Both the position numbers and the translations under genes were made by a program. Positions 26,751 through 34,751 of a stretch of 64,000 bases of DNA are shown one piece after another. Origin of the DNA: Acidobacteriota bacterium (lineage in GTDB: Bacteria > Acidobacteriota > JAAYUB01). The notes under the pieces are model-generated. The model saw only the letters and a program-made list of their open reading frames with translations, was not told where the DNA came from and ran no database searches. Position 1 is the stretch's first letter; each line of letters starts with the position of its first letter. The DNA is taken from the NCBI GenBank assembly GCA_029565065.1, contig JAKQOW010000017.1, positions 161,516 to 225,515 of the forward strand, given 5' to 3'.

Positions 26751-28046
26751 ATGCTGATCCGCCGCCTGTTGCTCTTCACCGCCGCCGCGGTCGCGCTGCT
26801 GCTACCCACCGTCCCGGCGGTGCCCACGGACGCCCGCCCCGCCGCGACGCCCGTGACACCGGCCCCGGCCGGCTACGAGGCCGGTTTGTGGCGGCGCGCC
26901 GTCACCCTCACCCATCGCGCCCTGGTCATCGACACCCACTGCGACGCCACCGGCCGGTTGCGAAAAGCCGATTACAACTTCGCCGCCGACACGCCCGATG
27001 TCCACGTGGACATCCCCAAGATGCGCCGGGGCGGGCTCGACGCCGAGTTCATGGCCGCCTTCACCTCGCCCCGCCACGAGGGCGCCGACGCGGTCACCGA
27101 GGCGCTGGGCCAGCTCGAGGCGCTGCGCGACACCGTCGACCGGCACCCCGGCGCGCTGGTCTTCGCCCGCACCGCCGGCGAGATCGAGGCCGCGCGGAAA
27201 GGCGGCCGCCTCGCGCTGCTGGCCAGTCTTGAAAACGGCACACCCATCCTGGAGAATCGGCTGGATCTGCTCCGGCTGTACCACCGGCTGGGGGTGCGCT
27301 CCATCGGCCTCTGTCATAACAAATCCAATTTCCTGTGCGACAGCTCCACCGACAATCCCGTCTCCGACGGGCTCAGCGCCTGGGGGCGGACGGTGGTGCG
27401 CGAGATGAACCGGCTGGGCATCATGGTGGACGTTTCGCACCTCGCCGACACCACCGTGCGCGACCTGTTCGAGGCGAGCCAGACGCCCGTGTTCGCGTCG
27501 CACTCCGCCTGCCGGGCGCTCTGCAGCGCCCCGCGCAACCTGCCCGACGAGCTGATCCGCGAGATCGGCCGGCGCGGCGGCGTCATCCAGGTGAACTTCT
27601 ACGCCAGCTTCCTGAGCGATGAATACGGCCGCCGGGAAGAGGAACGGCGGGAGCGGCTCCGGCCGGAAATCGACCGGGTCCGGGCCCTGTTCACCACCGA
27701 CATGGACGCGTATTTCCGCGAGATCACGCGCATCTTCAAGAGCCACCCCATTCCACCGCCCCCGGTGTCCGCGCTCGTGGACCACATCGACCATGTGGTT
27801 CAATTGACGGGGATCGACCATGTGGGCATCGGTTCCGACTTCGACGGCATCTCGGCCATGCCCGAGGGGATGAGCGGCTGCCAGGACCTGCCCATGGTGA
27901 CGTACCACCTGCTGCAGCGCGGCTATTCCGAGCCGGACATTGAAAAAATCCTCGGCCGCAACTTCCTGCGCTACTTCCGGGAGGTGGAACGGACCGCCGC
28001 CCGGCTGCAGCGGCCGGCCCCGGCCGCCGTCGGGGCGGACCAGTGA
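26751..28046 (+). CDS. Membrane dipeptidase (peptidase M19, renal dipeptidase family)
   Basis: A 431-residue zinc dipeptidase. The ATG at 26751 follows AGGAGATCGATC; a GTG three bases earlier is equally possible. A hydrophobic signal spans residues 1-28. The M19 zinc site is seen in IDTHCD (H63, D65), in SLENG, in DVSHLAD and in FASHSACRAL, and GIGSDFDG is the C-terminal family motif. Substrates are dipeptides; some relatives act on D-amino-acid-containing or modified dipeptides. It overlaps the PDZ membrane protein gene by four bases. Confidence 0.92.
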   Translation: MLIRRLLLFTAAAVALLLPTVPAVPTDARPAATPVTPAPAGYEAGLWRRAVTLTHRALVIDTHCDATGRLRKADYNFAADTPDVHVDIPKMRRGGLDAEFMAAFTSPRHEGADAVTEALGQLEALRDTVDRHPGALVFARTAGEIEAARKGGRLALLASLENGTPILENRLDLLRLYHRLGVRSIGLCHNKSNFLCDSSTDNPVSDGLSAWGRTVVREMNRLGIMVDVSHLADTTVRDLFEASQTPVFASHSACRALCSAPRNLPDELIREIGRRGGVIQVNFYASFLSDEYGRREEERRERLRPEIDRVRALFTTDMDAYFREITRIFKSHPIPPPPVSALVDHIDHVVQLTGIDHVGIGSDFDGISAMPEGMSGCQDLPMVTYHLLQRGYSEPDIEKILGRNFLRYFREVERTAARLQRPAPAAVGADQ

Positions 28047-29173
28047 ACCGGCTCCTGCCGGCGCTCTGGGCGGCGCTGCTCCTCGTCGCGGCCTGGCTGC
28101 TGACCCTGACGGCCTTTGCCGTGCTCGAGGGGAACGACAGCGGCCTTTACTGCCGCGAGGAGGGCAACGCGCTGGCGGTCATCGGGGTCATTCCCGGTTC
28201 GCGGTGGGAGACCGCGGGATTCCGGAGGGGCGATCGCATCACGGCCATCGACGGAGACGCCGACCGGCTGCTCGACCGCCTGTATGCCGTCAAGATCGCC
28301 CAGCGCGAAGGGGATCCCTACCGTTTCACGATCGTCCGGGACGGAGTCGAGACGGAACGGGTCTACACCGCCGGGCCCGGCACCGCCCCGTGGCACAATT
28401 CGGCCAGCATCTCCATCCTCTGCGAGGCGGCGGTCAAGCTCGTCTATCTCGGCGCCGCGTTCTATTTTTTCTTCCTGTTCCGGCCCGCCGGGCCCGTGAG
28501 CCGGGCCAGCGGGGCGCTGTTCCTGCTGCTGGCCCTGTTGACGCCGTTCTTTCAGCTCAACCTCGCCTACCTGTGCGACGTGCTGGGCGTCTGGAGCACC
28601 CGGGCGCTGGCGGTGCCGCTGCTGGCGGTGTGTCTGCTGCCGCTGGCGGTGCTGCGCGTGGGGAGCCGACTGACGGAGAGGACCGCCCCGGCGCCGCCCA
28701 CGGGGTTCGCCGGCCGCTGCCTCGTGGCGGTGTCGCTGCTGCTGTACGCCTCGTTCCTGTATGTGGTGCAGGACTATATCACGGTGCTGGCCCGCGGGGA
28801 GCCGCCGTCGGCCCTGGTGCCCATCTTCAGTGTCTTCATGGTGCTCAACGGCCTGCTGCTGTTGCTGCTGGTCACCGCAACGGTGGTCGCCTTCCTGCTG
28901 GTCATCACCCGCCTGGCCGGCTGGTCCGGAATCCGGCGCATGCCGGCCACCAACCGCCTGGTGGGTCTCCTGACCCTTGGCCTGGCCCTGCCCCTGGTGG
29001 CGGGCTTTTACCTGATGTACACGGATCAGCAGTTCACCCTCCTGTACGGACTGCGCAAGCTGCTGTACCTGATCTTTCCGGTGCTCTACATCCATGCCGT
29101 CACATTCTTCATGCGTTGCGACGGCGGGGAGGATGCCGCCACCGAGACCGCCCCGCGGGACGCTAATCCCTAA
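28043..29173 (+). CDS. PDZ-domain polytopic membrane protein of unknown function
   Basis: A 376-residue protein starting at a GTG that overlaps the dipeptidase stop. Residues 5-27 are a membrane span, residues about 43-110 form a PDZ-like domain outside the membrane (VIPGSRWETAGFRRGDRITAIDGD), and roughly seven further spans follow to residue 355. This layout, an extracytoplasmic PDZ followed by a multi-helix membrane region, recalls sensor-input modules, but no kinase, phosphatase or protease motif is visible. Coupling to a periplasmic dipeptidase suggests a membrane-associated helper; this is inference. Confidence 0.75.
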   Translation: MNRLLPALWAALLLVAAWLLTLTAFAVLEGNDSGLYCREEGNALAVIGVIPGSRWETAGFRRGDRITAIDGDADRLLDRLYAVKIAQREGDPYRFTIVRDGVETERVYTAGPGTAPWHNSASISILCEAAVKLVYLGAAFYFFFLFRPAGPVSRASGALFLLLALLTPFFQLNLAYLCDVLGVWSTRALAVPLLAVCLLPLAVLRVGSRLTERTAPAPPTGFAGRCLVAVSLLLYASFLYVVQDYITVLARGEPPSALVPIFSVFMVLNGLLLLLLVTATVVAFLLVITRLAGWSGIRRMPATNRLVGLLTLGLALPLVAGFYLMYTDQQFTLLYGLRKLLYLIFPVLYIHAVTFFMRCDGGEDAATETAPRDANP

Positions 29174-29205
29174 GCGCGGGGCCGGCCCCGCCGAGGAGAC
29201 GCATC

Positions 29206-29847
29206 ATGTCCGTCGCGACGACCACCCTGATCCTGATCCGGCACGGCGAAACCGCCCTGAACGTGGAGAACATCTTCCGCGGCCGAACCGACATCCCCCT
29301 CAACGCCACCGGCCGCGAGCAGGCGGTGCGGCTGGCCGAGGCGCTGCGGATGCTGCCGCTGGCCGCTATCTACTCGAGCCCCATGGATCGCGCGATGGCC
29401 ACGGCGGCCCCCCTGGCCGCCGCCCACGGGCTGGCGACGCAGCCGGCGGCGGCGTTCCACAACATCTGCCTGGGCGAGTGGGAGGGGCGGTCCAAACGCG
29501 ACGTCCAGCGGGAGTGTCCGGAGCTCTGGCACCAGTGGGTGCACGATCCGGAGCATATTCGCATCCCCGGCGGCGAGACGCTGGCCGACCTGCGCGCCCG
29601 CGTCGGGGCGGGGTTGGCGGAGATCCTGGCCGTCCATGCCGGGGCCACCGTCGCGGTGGTGTCGCACCGCAGCGTGCTCAAGGCGGCGCTGGCCGTAATC
29701 CTGGGCCTGGAAGGGCGCTACTTCTGGAAGTTCTACCTGGACAACGGCGCGTACACGAGCGTAGAGCATCGCTCCGACATTGGCTACACCATCACCCGGC
29801 TCAACGAAGGGTGTCACCTGGGTGAGCGGACGGAGGAGCTGTTCTAG
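29206..29847 (+). CDS. Histidine phosphatase family protein (phosphoglycerate mutase-like)
   Basis: A 213-residue protein with the RHGET signature at H13, a second active-site arginine in YSSPMDRAMATA, the acid in GEWEGRS, and the C-terminal histidine in VAVVSHRSVLKA. These complete the catalytic pocket of the family. Close relatives include alpha-ribazole phosphatase and cofactor-dependent phosphoglycerate mutase; sequence does not discriminate. GAGGAG lies before the ATG. It is 32 bases after the PDZ gene and may be co-transcribed. Confidence 0.88.
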   Translation: MSVATTTLILIRHGETALNVENIFRGRTDIPLNATGREQAVRLAEALRMLPLAAIYSSPMDRAMATAAPLAAAHGLATQPAAAFHNICLGEWEGRSKRDVQRECPELWHQWVHDPEHIRIPGGETLADLRARVGAGLAEILAVHAGATVAVVSHRSVLKAALAVILGLEGRYFWKFYLDNGAYTSVEHRSDIGYTITRLNEGCHLGERTEELF

Positions 29848-29850
29848 GAG

Positions 29851-30192
29851 CGAGGTTCGAGACTTGAGGCTCGAGGCTTGTTCCTGGTCGTTGGACCTCG
29901 GACTTTGGGCTTGGAATTCGTAATCGTGATTCGTAATCGTGCTCGTAATCGAGCCGTTCGAAGGTTGGAATGTTTGAACGTGGGAATGTTCGCCGGTTCC
30001 CAAGTTCGCAGGTTCACAGGTTCGCGGACAACTCTTAGGATCTGGATTCTGTGACCCTGGTCCCAATACCCAGGTCCGAATTCCGATGTCCGCGTTACGG
30101 GAACGAGCCTCTAGCCTCGAGTCTCGAGCCTCGATTACGAGCACGATTACGATGACGATTACGATGACGATTACGAATTACGATTACGATGA
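29851..30192. repeat. Large imperfect inverted repeat with internal hexamer arrays, locus 2
   Basis: The outer arms (29851-29878 and 30107-30132) are imperfect inverted copies rich in GAGGCTCGAG. Inside, 29931-29953 and 30130-30152 are a perfect 23-base inverted repeat built from the hexamer GA(T/G)NAC, which continues as a longer array to 30192. Between them are GGTTC-rich degenerate repeats. The gap 29848-30202 holds no gene. Confidence 0.8.
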
Positions 30193-30202
30193 AGAGAGCG
30201 GG

Positions 30203-31507
30203 CTAGGCGAGGCGGGCGTTCAGCGACAAGGCGAGGAGCTGCAGGCTGCGATAGCGCTCGCCGGCGCGTAGCATGGTCAGGGTTTTATTGTGCCGGAGCG
30301 GCTCGTCGCCGATCGCCGGATCCAGCACTCGCGCCCGCTCGAAGTCGGGCGTGCCCGGGATGGGCGAAAAGCTGGCCAACTGGATCTTGATCCCCAGCCG
30401 GTGGACGTACCGAATATCCGACTCCAGCTCCGTCGGGTCCAGGCCAGGCAGGCCGAACAGCAGGTAGGCGCCCAATTCCCGCGCCGTGAAACCGGCCGCG
30501 CGCAGCGCGGCCACCGCCGCCTCGGCCGCACCCCGGTCCACCTTGCCGGACGAGCGCATCCGTGCCGCCTCGCCCATCCCCTCGAAGCCCAGCCGGATGG
30601 TGACGAAGCCGGCGGTCCGCAGGAGCCGGGCCGTGTCGCGGTCGATGTAGCGCGGATGGACGGCGTTGGGCAGGTGGAACCGGACCGGCGGTCGCCACCG
30701 CGCGATCCCCTCCAGGATGGGCAGGAAGTGACGCTCGCGGTCGGCGAGCAGGGCGTCGTCGTAGAAGACCACGTGGCCCGCCCCCGTGACCGCCACCGTC
30801 TGCCGCAGCTCGTCGAGGACCGCCCCGGGCGCCTTGCGCTGCAGCCCGTCGAACATCGAGGGTGTGGCGCAGTAGGTGCAATGAAACGGGCATCCCCAGC
30901 CGGTGAGCACGGCGGCGTGCCGCAGCGGATGACCATAGAGATGATAGGCCGGCCCTAGGGAATCGGACACCGCCACCGGCAGCCCGGTGATGGCGGCAAC
31001 CGCCCGGGCGGCTACCGCCGGTTCCGCCGCGGCCACCACGTCGTCGAACAGCCCCGACCGTTGTGCGTGCTCCGGGCAGAGCGCCGCATAGACGCCGCCG
31101 AGCACGATCCGGGCGCGGGGGAACGCCGCCCGCAGCCGGCGGGCCGCCCGGAACACGCCGCCGTACCAGTACGTCATGGCGCTGCCCAGGAAGACAAAAT
31201 CGGGTTCGGCCAGCGCCGCCAGGCGCGCGCTGAAGTCGGTGTCGCCCATCCCGAAGCGGTAATAGTGGCGACGCGTGCCGGCCAGCGGCGCCGGTTTGGG
31301 GATCCGCACGGACGGGAACCGGCCGGTGGCGTGAAACCGGTCCGGGCCGCCCACCACCTCGCGGGCCAGGCAGTCGAGCAGGGTCACATCGGCGCCCGCC
31401 GCCTCGAGCAGCGCGCCGACGTGCAGCAATCCCAACGGCCGGAGCCAGAGGTCGTAGGCGGTGAAGTCCTCGATCCAGGGATTGACCAGCAGCACCCGGC
31501 TCATCAT
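30203..31507 (-). CDS. B12-binding-type radical SAM protein
   Basis: A 434-residue protein. The ATG at 31507 overlaps the stop of the DUF4416 gene. Residues 1-180 form a cobalamin-binding-like Rossmann domain (VLLVNPW, LGLLHVGALLEAAGADVTLLDC, IVLGGVYAAL), although the usual DxHxxG cobalamin motif is not obvious. The radical SAM core follows with C206, C210 and C213 in GCPFHCTYC, which bind the 4Fe-4S cluster, and a downstream LGFEGMGE and YLLFGLPG. The substrate is unknown. An upstream in-frame extension to 31867 is rejected because it covers the neighbouring gene. Confidence 0.85.
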   Translation of the reverse strand: MMSRVLLVNPWIEDFTAYDLWLRPLGLLHVGALLEAAGADVTLLDCLAREVVGGPDRFHATGRFPSVRIPKPAPLAGTRRHYYRFGMGDTDFSARLAALAEPDFVFLGSAMTYWYGGVFRAARRLRAAFPRARIVLGGVYAALCPEHAQRSGLFDDVVAAAEPAVAARAVAAITGLPVAVSDSLGPAYHLYGHPLRHAAVLTGWGCPFHCTYCATPSMFDGLQRKAPGAVLDELRQTVAVTGAGHVVFYDDALLADRERHFLPILEGIARWRPPVRFHLPNAVHPRYIDRDTARLLRTAGFVTIRLGFEGMGEAARMRSSGKVDRGAAEAAVAALRAAGFTARELGAYLLFGLPGLDPTELESDIRYVHRLGIKIQLASFSPIPGTPDFERARVLDPAIGDEPLRHNKTLTMLRAGERYRSLQLLALSLNARLA

Positions 31508-32049
31508 GGTTGCGCCTGGGCCAGCTCGCGCCGGTAGGCGTCGCGGAGCTCCGTAAAGAAGGCCTGGTAGGCGGGCGAGCGAAAGTCGGGGAACGTCCAG
31601 GGGAGCGATTCCCAGTGCCGGCTCCGCCACTGGAGGGTCACCTCGCCCCAGATGCCTTCGGCGAGGTACACGCGGTGGGCGAAATTTTTCGTGCTGGCCA
31701 GAACGATCTTGGCCTGCTCCAGGTAGCCCGGGTCCAGGTTCACCGGGCGGCGGAGGCCCGCCGTCCCGCCGGCGGCCAGCTCCGCCTCGAGGCGGTTGGC
31801 GGCCACTTTCATCGCGGGCAACCCGCCCGGCGGCGCCAGTCCGGCGAACGCCGCGAACCGGCGCCACACCGCCGGTCCCATTTCGTCGCGGTAGTAGTCG
31901 GTGAAGTTGAACGGCAGCGGTTCACTCAGCCGGTCGACGGGGCCGAAAGCGGCCGTGAGCCGCTCCAGGATTACCGCCCACGGGAAGCCGTCGGCATAGA
32001 GCACGCCGCAGAACAGCTTCACCGGCGGGACGGATCGGATCTGGCCCAC
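31504..32049 (-). CDS. DUF4416 family protein
   Basis: A 181-residue protein with GTG start and AGGAGG six bases upstream. It matches the DUF4416 pattern: PVKLFCGVLYAD at the N-terminus, FTDYYRDEMG, then VNLDPGYLEQAKIVLAST and EGIWGEVTLQW near the C-terminus with PWTFPDFRS. Function is not known. It overlaps the radical SAM gene by four bases (ATGATGA), so the two proteins are probably made together, perhaps as partners; that is inference. Divergent from the response-regulator gene. Confidence 0.85.
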   Translation of the reverse strand: MGQIRSVPPVKLFCGVLYADGFPWAVILERLTAAFGPVDRLSEPLPFNFTDYYRDEMGPAVWRRFAAFAGLAPPGGLPAMKVAANRLEAELAAGGTAGLRRPVNLDPGYLEQAKIVLASTKNFAHRVYLAEGIWGEVTLQWRSRHWESLPWTFPDFRSPAYQAFFTELRDAYRRELAQAQP

Positions 32050-32162
32050 GACAGCCTCCTGGATCAGCCGCCATTATGCCCCAGGCGTGGTGATTTGGCC
32101 AGCCGCGGAATCCGTCCGGCCCCCAGCCGCGTCAGAATTGTATGAATCGAACGCCGGGGATC

Positions 32163-32171
32163 TGGTACAAT
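32163..32171 (+). promoter_or_regulatory. Extended -10 promoter of the response regulator gene
   Basis: TGG followed by TACAAT at 32166-32171, 25 bases before the chosen ATG at 32196. No good -35 at the usual distance. Confidence 0.4.
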
Positions 32172-32195
32172 TATCTTTCTGAACCGGGAGGCCGC

Positions 32196-33296
32196 ATGCT
32201 GGATTTCTCCCACCTCAGACCCGAAGAGCGCCACGTCCTCATCGCCGACGACGAACCCATGGTGCACTCCGTGCTCACGGCGATCCTCGGCCGGCTGGGT
32301 TTCACCGCCATCAGCGCCTTCGACGGGCTGGAGGCCGCCAAACAGCTTCAGGCGGTGCGGCTGCCCCTGGTATTCACCGACATCAACATGCCCGGGATGA
32401 ACGGCGTCGATCTCTGCCGCTGGGTGCGGACCCACGCGCCGGACACGTCGGTCATCGCCATTTCCGGCGGCACCGATCTGACCACGGTGGTGGAGGTGAT
32501 GCAGCTCGGCGCCTGCGACTACATCCAGAAGCCGTTCACCGTCCAGGCCATTGCCATCAGCCTGCAGAAGACGTTCGAGAAGCGAACCCTGGTCATCGAG
32601 AACCGCAACTACGTGGCCAATCTGGAGAACATGGTCCAGGAGCGCACCGTCGAGCTGCGCAAAGCCCTCCACGACGCCGAGCGGAGTTTCGACAACACCA
32701 TCGTCGCGTTCGCCCTGGCCCTGGAGATGCGCGAGCACGAAACCCACGAGCATTCCATCCGGGTACGGGACTACGCCATGCTCCTGGCGCGACGGGCCGG
32801 TTTGGCCGGGAGCGAGATCCACAACCTGTCGGTGGGCGGCATCCTCCACGACATCGGCAAGATCGGCGTTCCGGACCGCATCCTGCTCAAGCCCGGGCCG
32901 CTGACACCCGACGAGTGGGCGGTGATGCGCCAGCATCCCGTCATCGGGGCCCGCATGATCGACCGCATCGATTCGCTGCCGGGCGCCACCCACGTGGTGC
33001 TGTCCCATCACGAGTGGTTCGACGGCAGCGGCTACCCCCACGGCCTTCGCCAGGACCGGATTCCCCTGGCGGCCCGACTGTTTGCGGTGGCCGACACCCT
33101 GGACGCGATGACCTCGGACCGGCCGTACCGTCACGCCCTGAGTTTCGAGGAGGCGTATGCGGAGGTCGGCCGGAACACCGAGCGGCAGTTCGATCCCGAG
33201 ATCGTCCGCGTCTTCCGCGACATCCCGATGGCTGATTTTCTGGCCATCCGGGACCGGGTGGCCACCGACGCCCCGTCCCCGTCGGCCGGCTCCTGA
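32196..33296 (+). CDS. Response regulator with HD-GYP phosphodiesterase domain
   Basis: A 366-residue protein. The ATG at 32196 has CGGGAGG five bases upstream; an ATG 54 bases earlier lacks a site. The receiver domain (residues 12-130) has the acidic pair D18-D19, phospho-acceptor D62 in [12 protein letters not shown] and the lysine in YIQKPF. A helical linker leads to an HD-GYP domain with [24 protein letters not shown] and [16 protein letters not shown]. By family it hydrolyses cyclic di-GMP when phosphorylated. No sensor kinase is adjacent, so its input is unknown. Confidence 0.92.
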   Translation: MLDFSHLRPEERHVLIADDEPMVHSVLTAILGRLGFTAISAFDGLEAAKQLQAVRLPLVFTDINMPGMNGVDLCRWVRTHAPDTSVIAISGGTDLTTVVEVMQLGACDYIQKPFTVQAIAISLQKTFEKRTLVIENRNYVANLENMVQERTVELRKALHDAERSFDNTIVAFALALEMREHETHEHSIRVRDYAMLLARRAGLAGSEIHNLSVGGILHDIGKIGVPDRILLKPGPLTPDEWAVMRQHPVIGARMIDRIDSLPGATHVVLSHHEWFDGSGYPHGLRQDRIPLAARLFAVADTLDAMTSDRPYRHALSFEEAYAEVGRNTERQFDPEIVRVFRDIPMADFLAIRDRVATDAPSPSAGS

Positions 33297-33451
33297 GGCC
33301 GATGCCGGACCGGCGCCCGTCCGGTCCTTCGAATCCACCCCGTCCGCCTCGCATCCAAAACCGCTCCGGCGATTCGGATTCCCGCGAACCGCCGGTGATC
33401 ATGCGCATCATCATTCCGGCACTCACACTCTGCCTGACGAGGGAAAGCGAC

Positions 33452-34087
33452 ATGGACAAACTGCTCGATCAAACGTATCCGTTTCAATTGCCGGCGCTGG
33501 GGTTCGCGTACGATGCCCTGGAGCCCCACTTCGATGCCCGCACCATGGAGATCCATCACTCCAAGCACCACGCCGCCTACGTCAACAATCTCAACGCCGC
33601 CATCGAGAAGCACCCGCACCTGCACGGGGTGCCGCTCGGCGACCTGCTGCGCAATCTCCCGTCCCTGCCTGCCGAGATCCAAGCCACGGTTCGCAACAAC
33701 GGCGGCGGGCATTTCAACCACGCGCTGTTCTGGCAACTGCTCCAACCCGGCGGACCCGCCGCCCCCGGCGGCGAACTCCGGCAGGCCATCGACGCCGCCT
33801 TCGGTTCGTTCGGTGCATTCCAGGAGAAGTTCGCCCAGGCGGCCGCGACCCGGTTCGGCTCCGGCTGGGCCTGGCTGGCCGTTGACGCGTTCGGCCGGCT
33901 CCAGGTGCTCTCCACCGCCAATCAGGACGGTCCCCAGATGGACGGCATGGTCCCCATCGTCGGTCTGGACGTATGGGAGCACGCGTATTACCTGAAGTTC
34001 CAGAACCGCCGGCCTGAATATGTCCAGACGTTCTGGAACGTGCTGAACTGGGATGTGGTGAACGGCTGGTTCACCGCCCGGCGCTGA
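33452..34087 (+). CDS. sod: Superoxide dismutase (Mn/Fe type)
   Basis: A 211-residue enzyme. ATG at 33452 has GAGGGA upstream; an earlier ATG adds residues that do not form a convincing signal peptide. Metal ligands are H35, H90, D173 and H177, the last two in [22 protein letters not shown] and [11 protein letters not shown] favour the manganese or cambialistic branch. It removes superoxide in the cytoplasm. A hairpin and a glutathione peroxidase gene follow, so the locus is an oxidative-stress pair. Confidence 0.95.
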   Translation: MDKLLDQTYPFQLPALGFAYDALEPHFDARTMEIHHSKHHAAYVNNLNAAIEKHPHLHGVPLGDLLRNLPSLPAEIQATVRNNGGGHFNHALFWQLLQPGGPAAPGGELRQAIDAAFGSFGAFQEKFAQAAATRFGSGWAWLAVDAFGRLQVLSTANQDGPQMDGMVPIVGLDVWEHAYYLKFQNRRPEYVQTFWNVLNWDVVNGWFTARR

Positions 34088-34113
34088 TTCCAGGCTGCGT
34101 CATGAATCCGGCC

Positions 34114-34139
34114 GGTCCGGCGGTGATGACCGCCGGACC
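34114..34139 (+). terminator. Terminator-like hairpin after the superoxide dismutase gene
   Basis: A perfect 11-pair stem, GGTCCGGCGGT with its complement, four-base loop, but no T-tract downstream. It may be a weak terminator or an mRNA-stabilising structure. Confidence 0.4.
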
Positions 34140-34162
34140 CATCTTCACGCAAGGAGGCTGTG

Positions 34163-34720
34163 ATGATCCGATTAATTTTCCTGCTGGCCCTGGCGGTGAT
34201 CGCAACGGCCGTCGTCAACGCCGGCGCCGGTTCCGATGATGGTGGCACCGTTCATGCATTCACCATGGACACCATCGACGGCCAGCCCCGCCCGCTGTCG
34301 GCCTACGCGGGGCAGGTCCTCCTGATCGTCAACACCGCCTCGCGGTGCGGGTACACCCCCCAGTACGGCCCTCTGGAGAAACTGTACGAGAAGTACAAGG
34401 ATCGCGGGCTGCGGGTGCTGGCGTTTCCCGCCAACGATTTCGGCGCCCAGGAGCCGGGCAGCAACGAGGAGATACGGGAATTCTGCGGCCGCACCTACGG
34501 GGTCACGTTCGACTTGTTCGCCAAGATCAGCGTCAAGGGCGACGCCATGCACCCCCTGTACGGCTACCTGACCACGCACGGCCCCGATCCCGGACCCATC
34601 CGGTGGAATTTCACCAAGTTTCTGGTGGATCGGCAGGGTCGCGTGGTCGCCCGCTTCGAGTCCAAGGCGGACCCGCTGTCCGAGGAGGTCGTGGCCCGGA
34701 TCGAGGCGCTGCTGCAGTAA
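34163..34720 (+). CDS. Exported glutathione peroxidase-family peroxidase
   Basis: A 185-residue thioredoxin-fold peroxidase; AAGGAGG lies five bases before the ATG (a GTG three bases earlier is possible). Residues 1-21 are a hydrophobic export signal. The active site is in the cysteine form: C62 in NTASRCGYTPQY, Q96 in NDFGAQEPGS and the tryptophan of WNFTKFL. In bacteria these enzymes often use thioredoxin rather than glutathione. Its exported location contrasts with the cytoplasmic superoxide dismutase next to it. Confidence 0.92.
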   Translation: MIRLIFLLALAVIATAVVNAGAGSDDGGTVHAFTMDTIDGQPRPLSAYAGQVLLIVNTASRCGYTPQYGPLEKLYEKYKDRGLRVLAFPANDFGAQEPGSNEEIREFCGRTYGVTFDLFAKISVKGDAMHPLYGYLTTHGPDPGPIRWNFTKFLVDRQGRVVARFESKADPLSEEVVARIEALLQ

Positions 34721-34751
34721 GGTTCCGTGACGGGGGCGTCCCGAGGCGCCG

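Noticed and set aside
31508..31867. N-terminal extension of the radical SAM protein
   Set aside because: It lies inside the DUF4416 gene in another frame.
33401..33451. Signal peptide on superoxide dismutase from an upstream ATG
   Set aside because: The added residues lack a clear hydrophobic core and cleavage site; the downstream ATG has a ribosome site.
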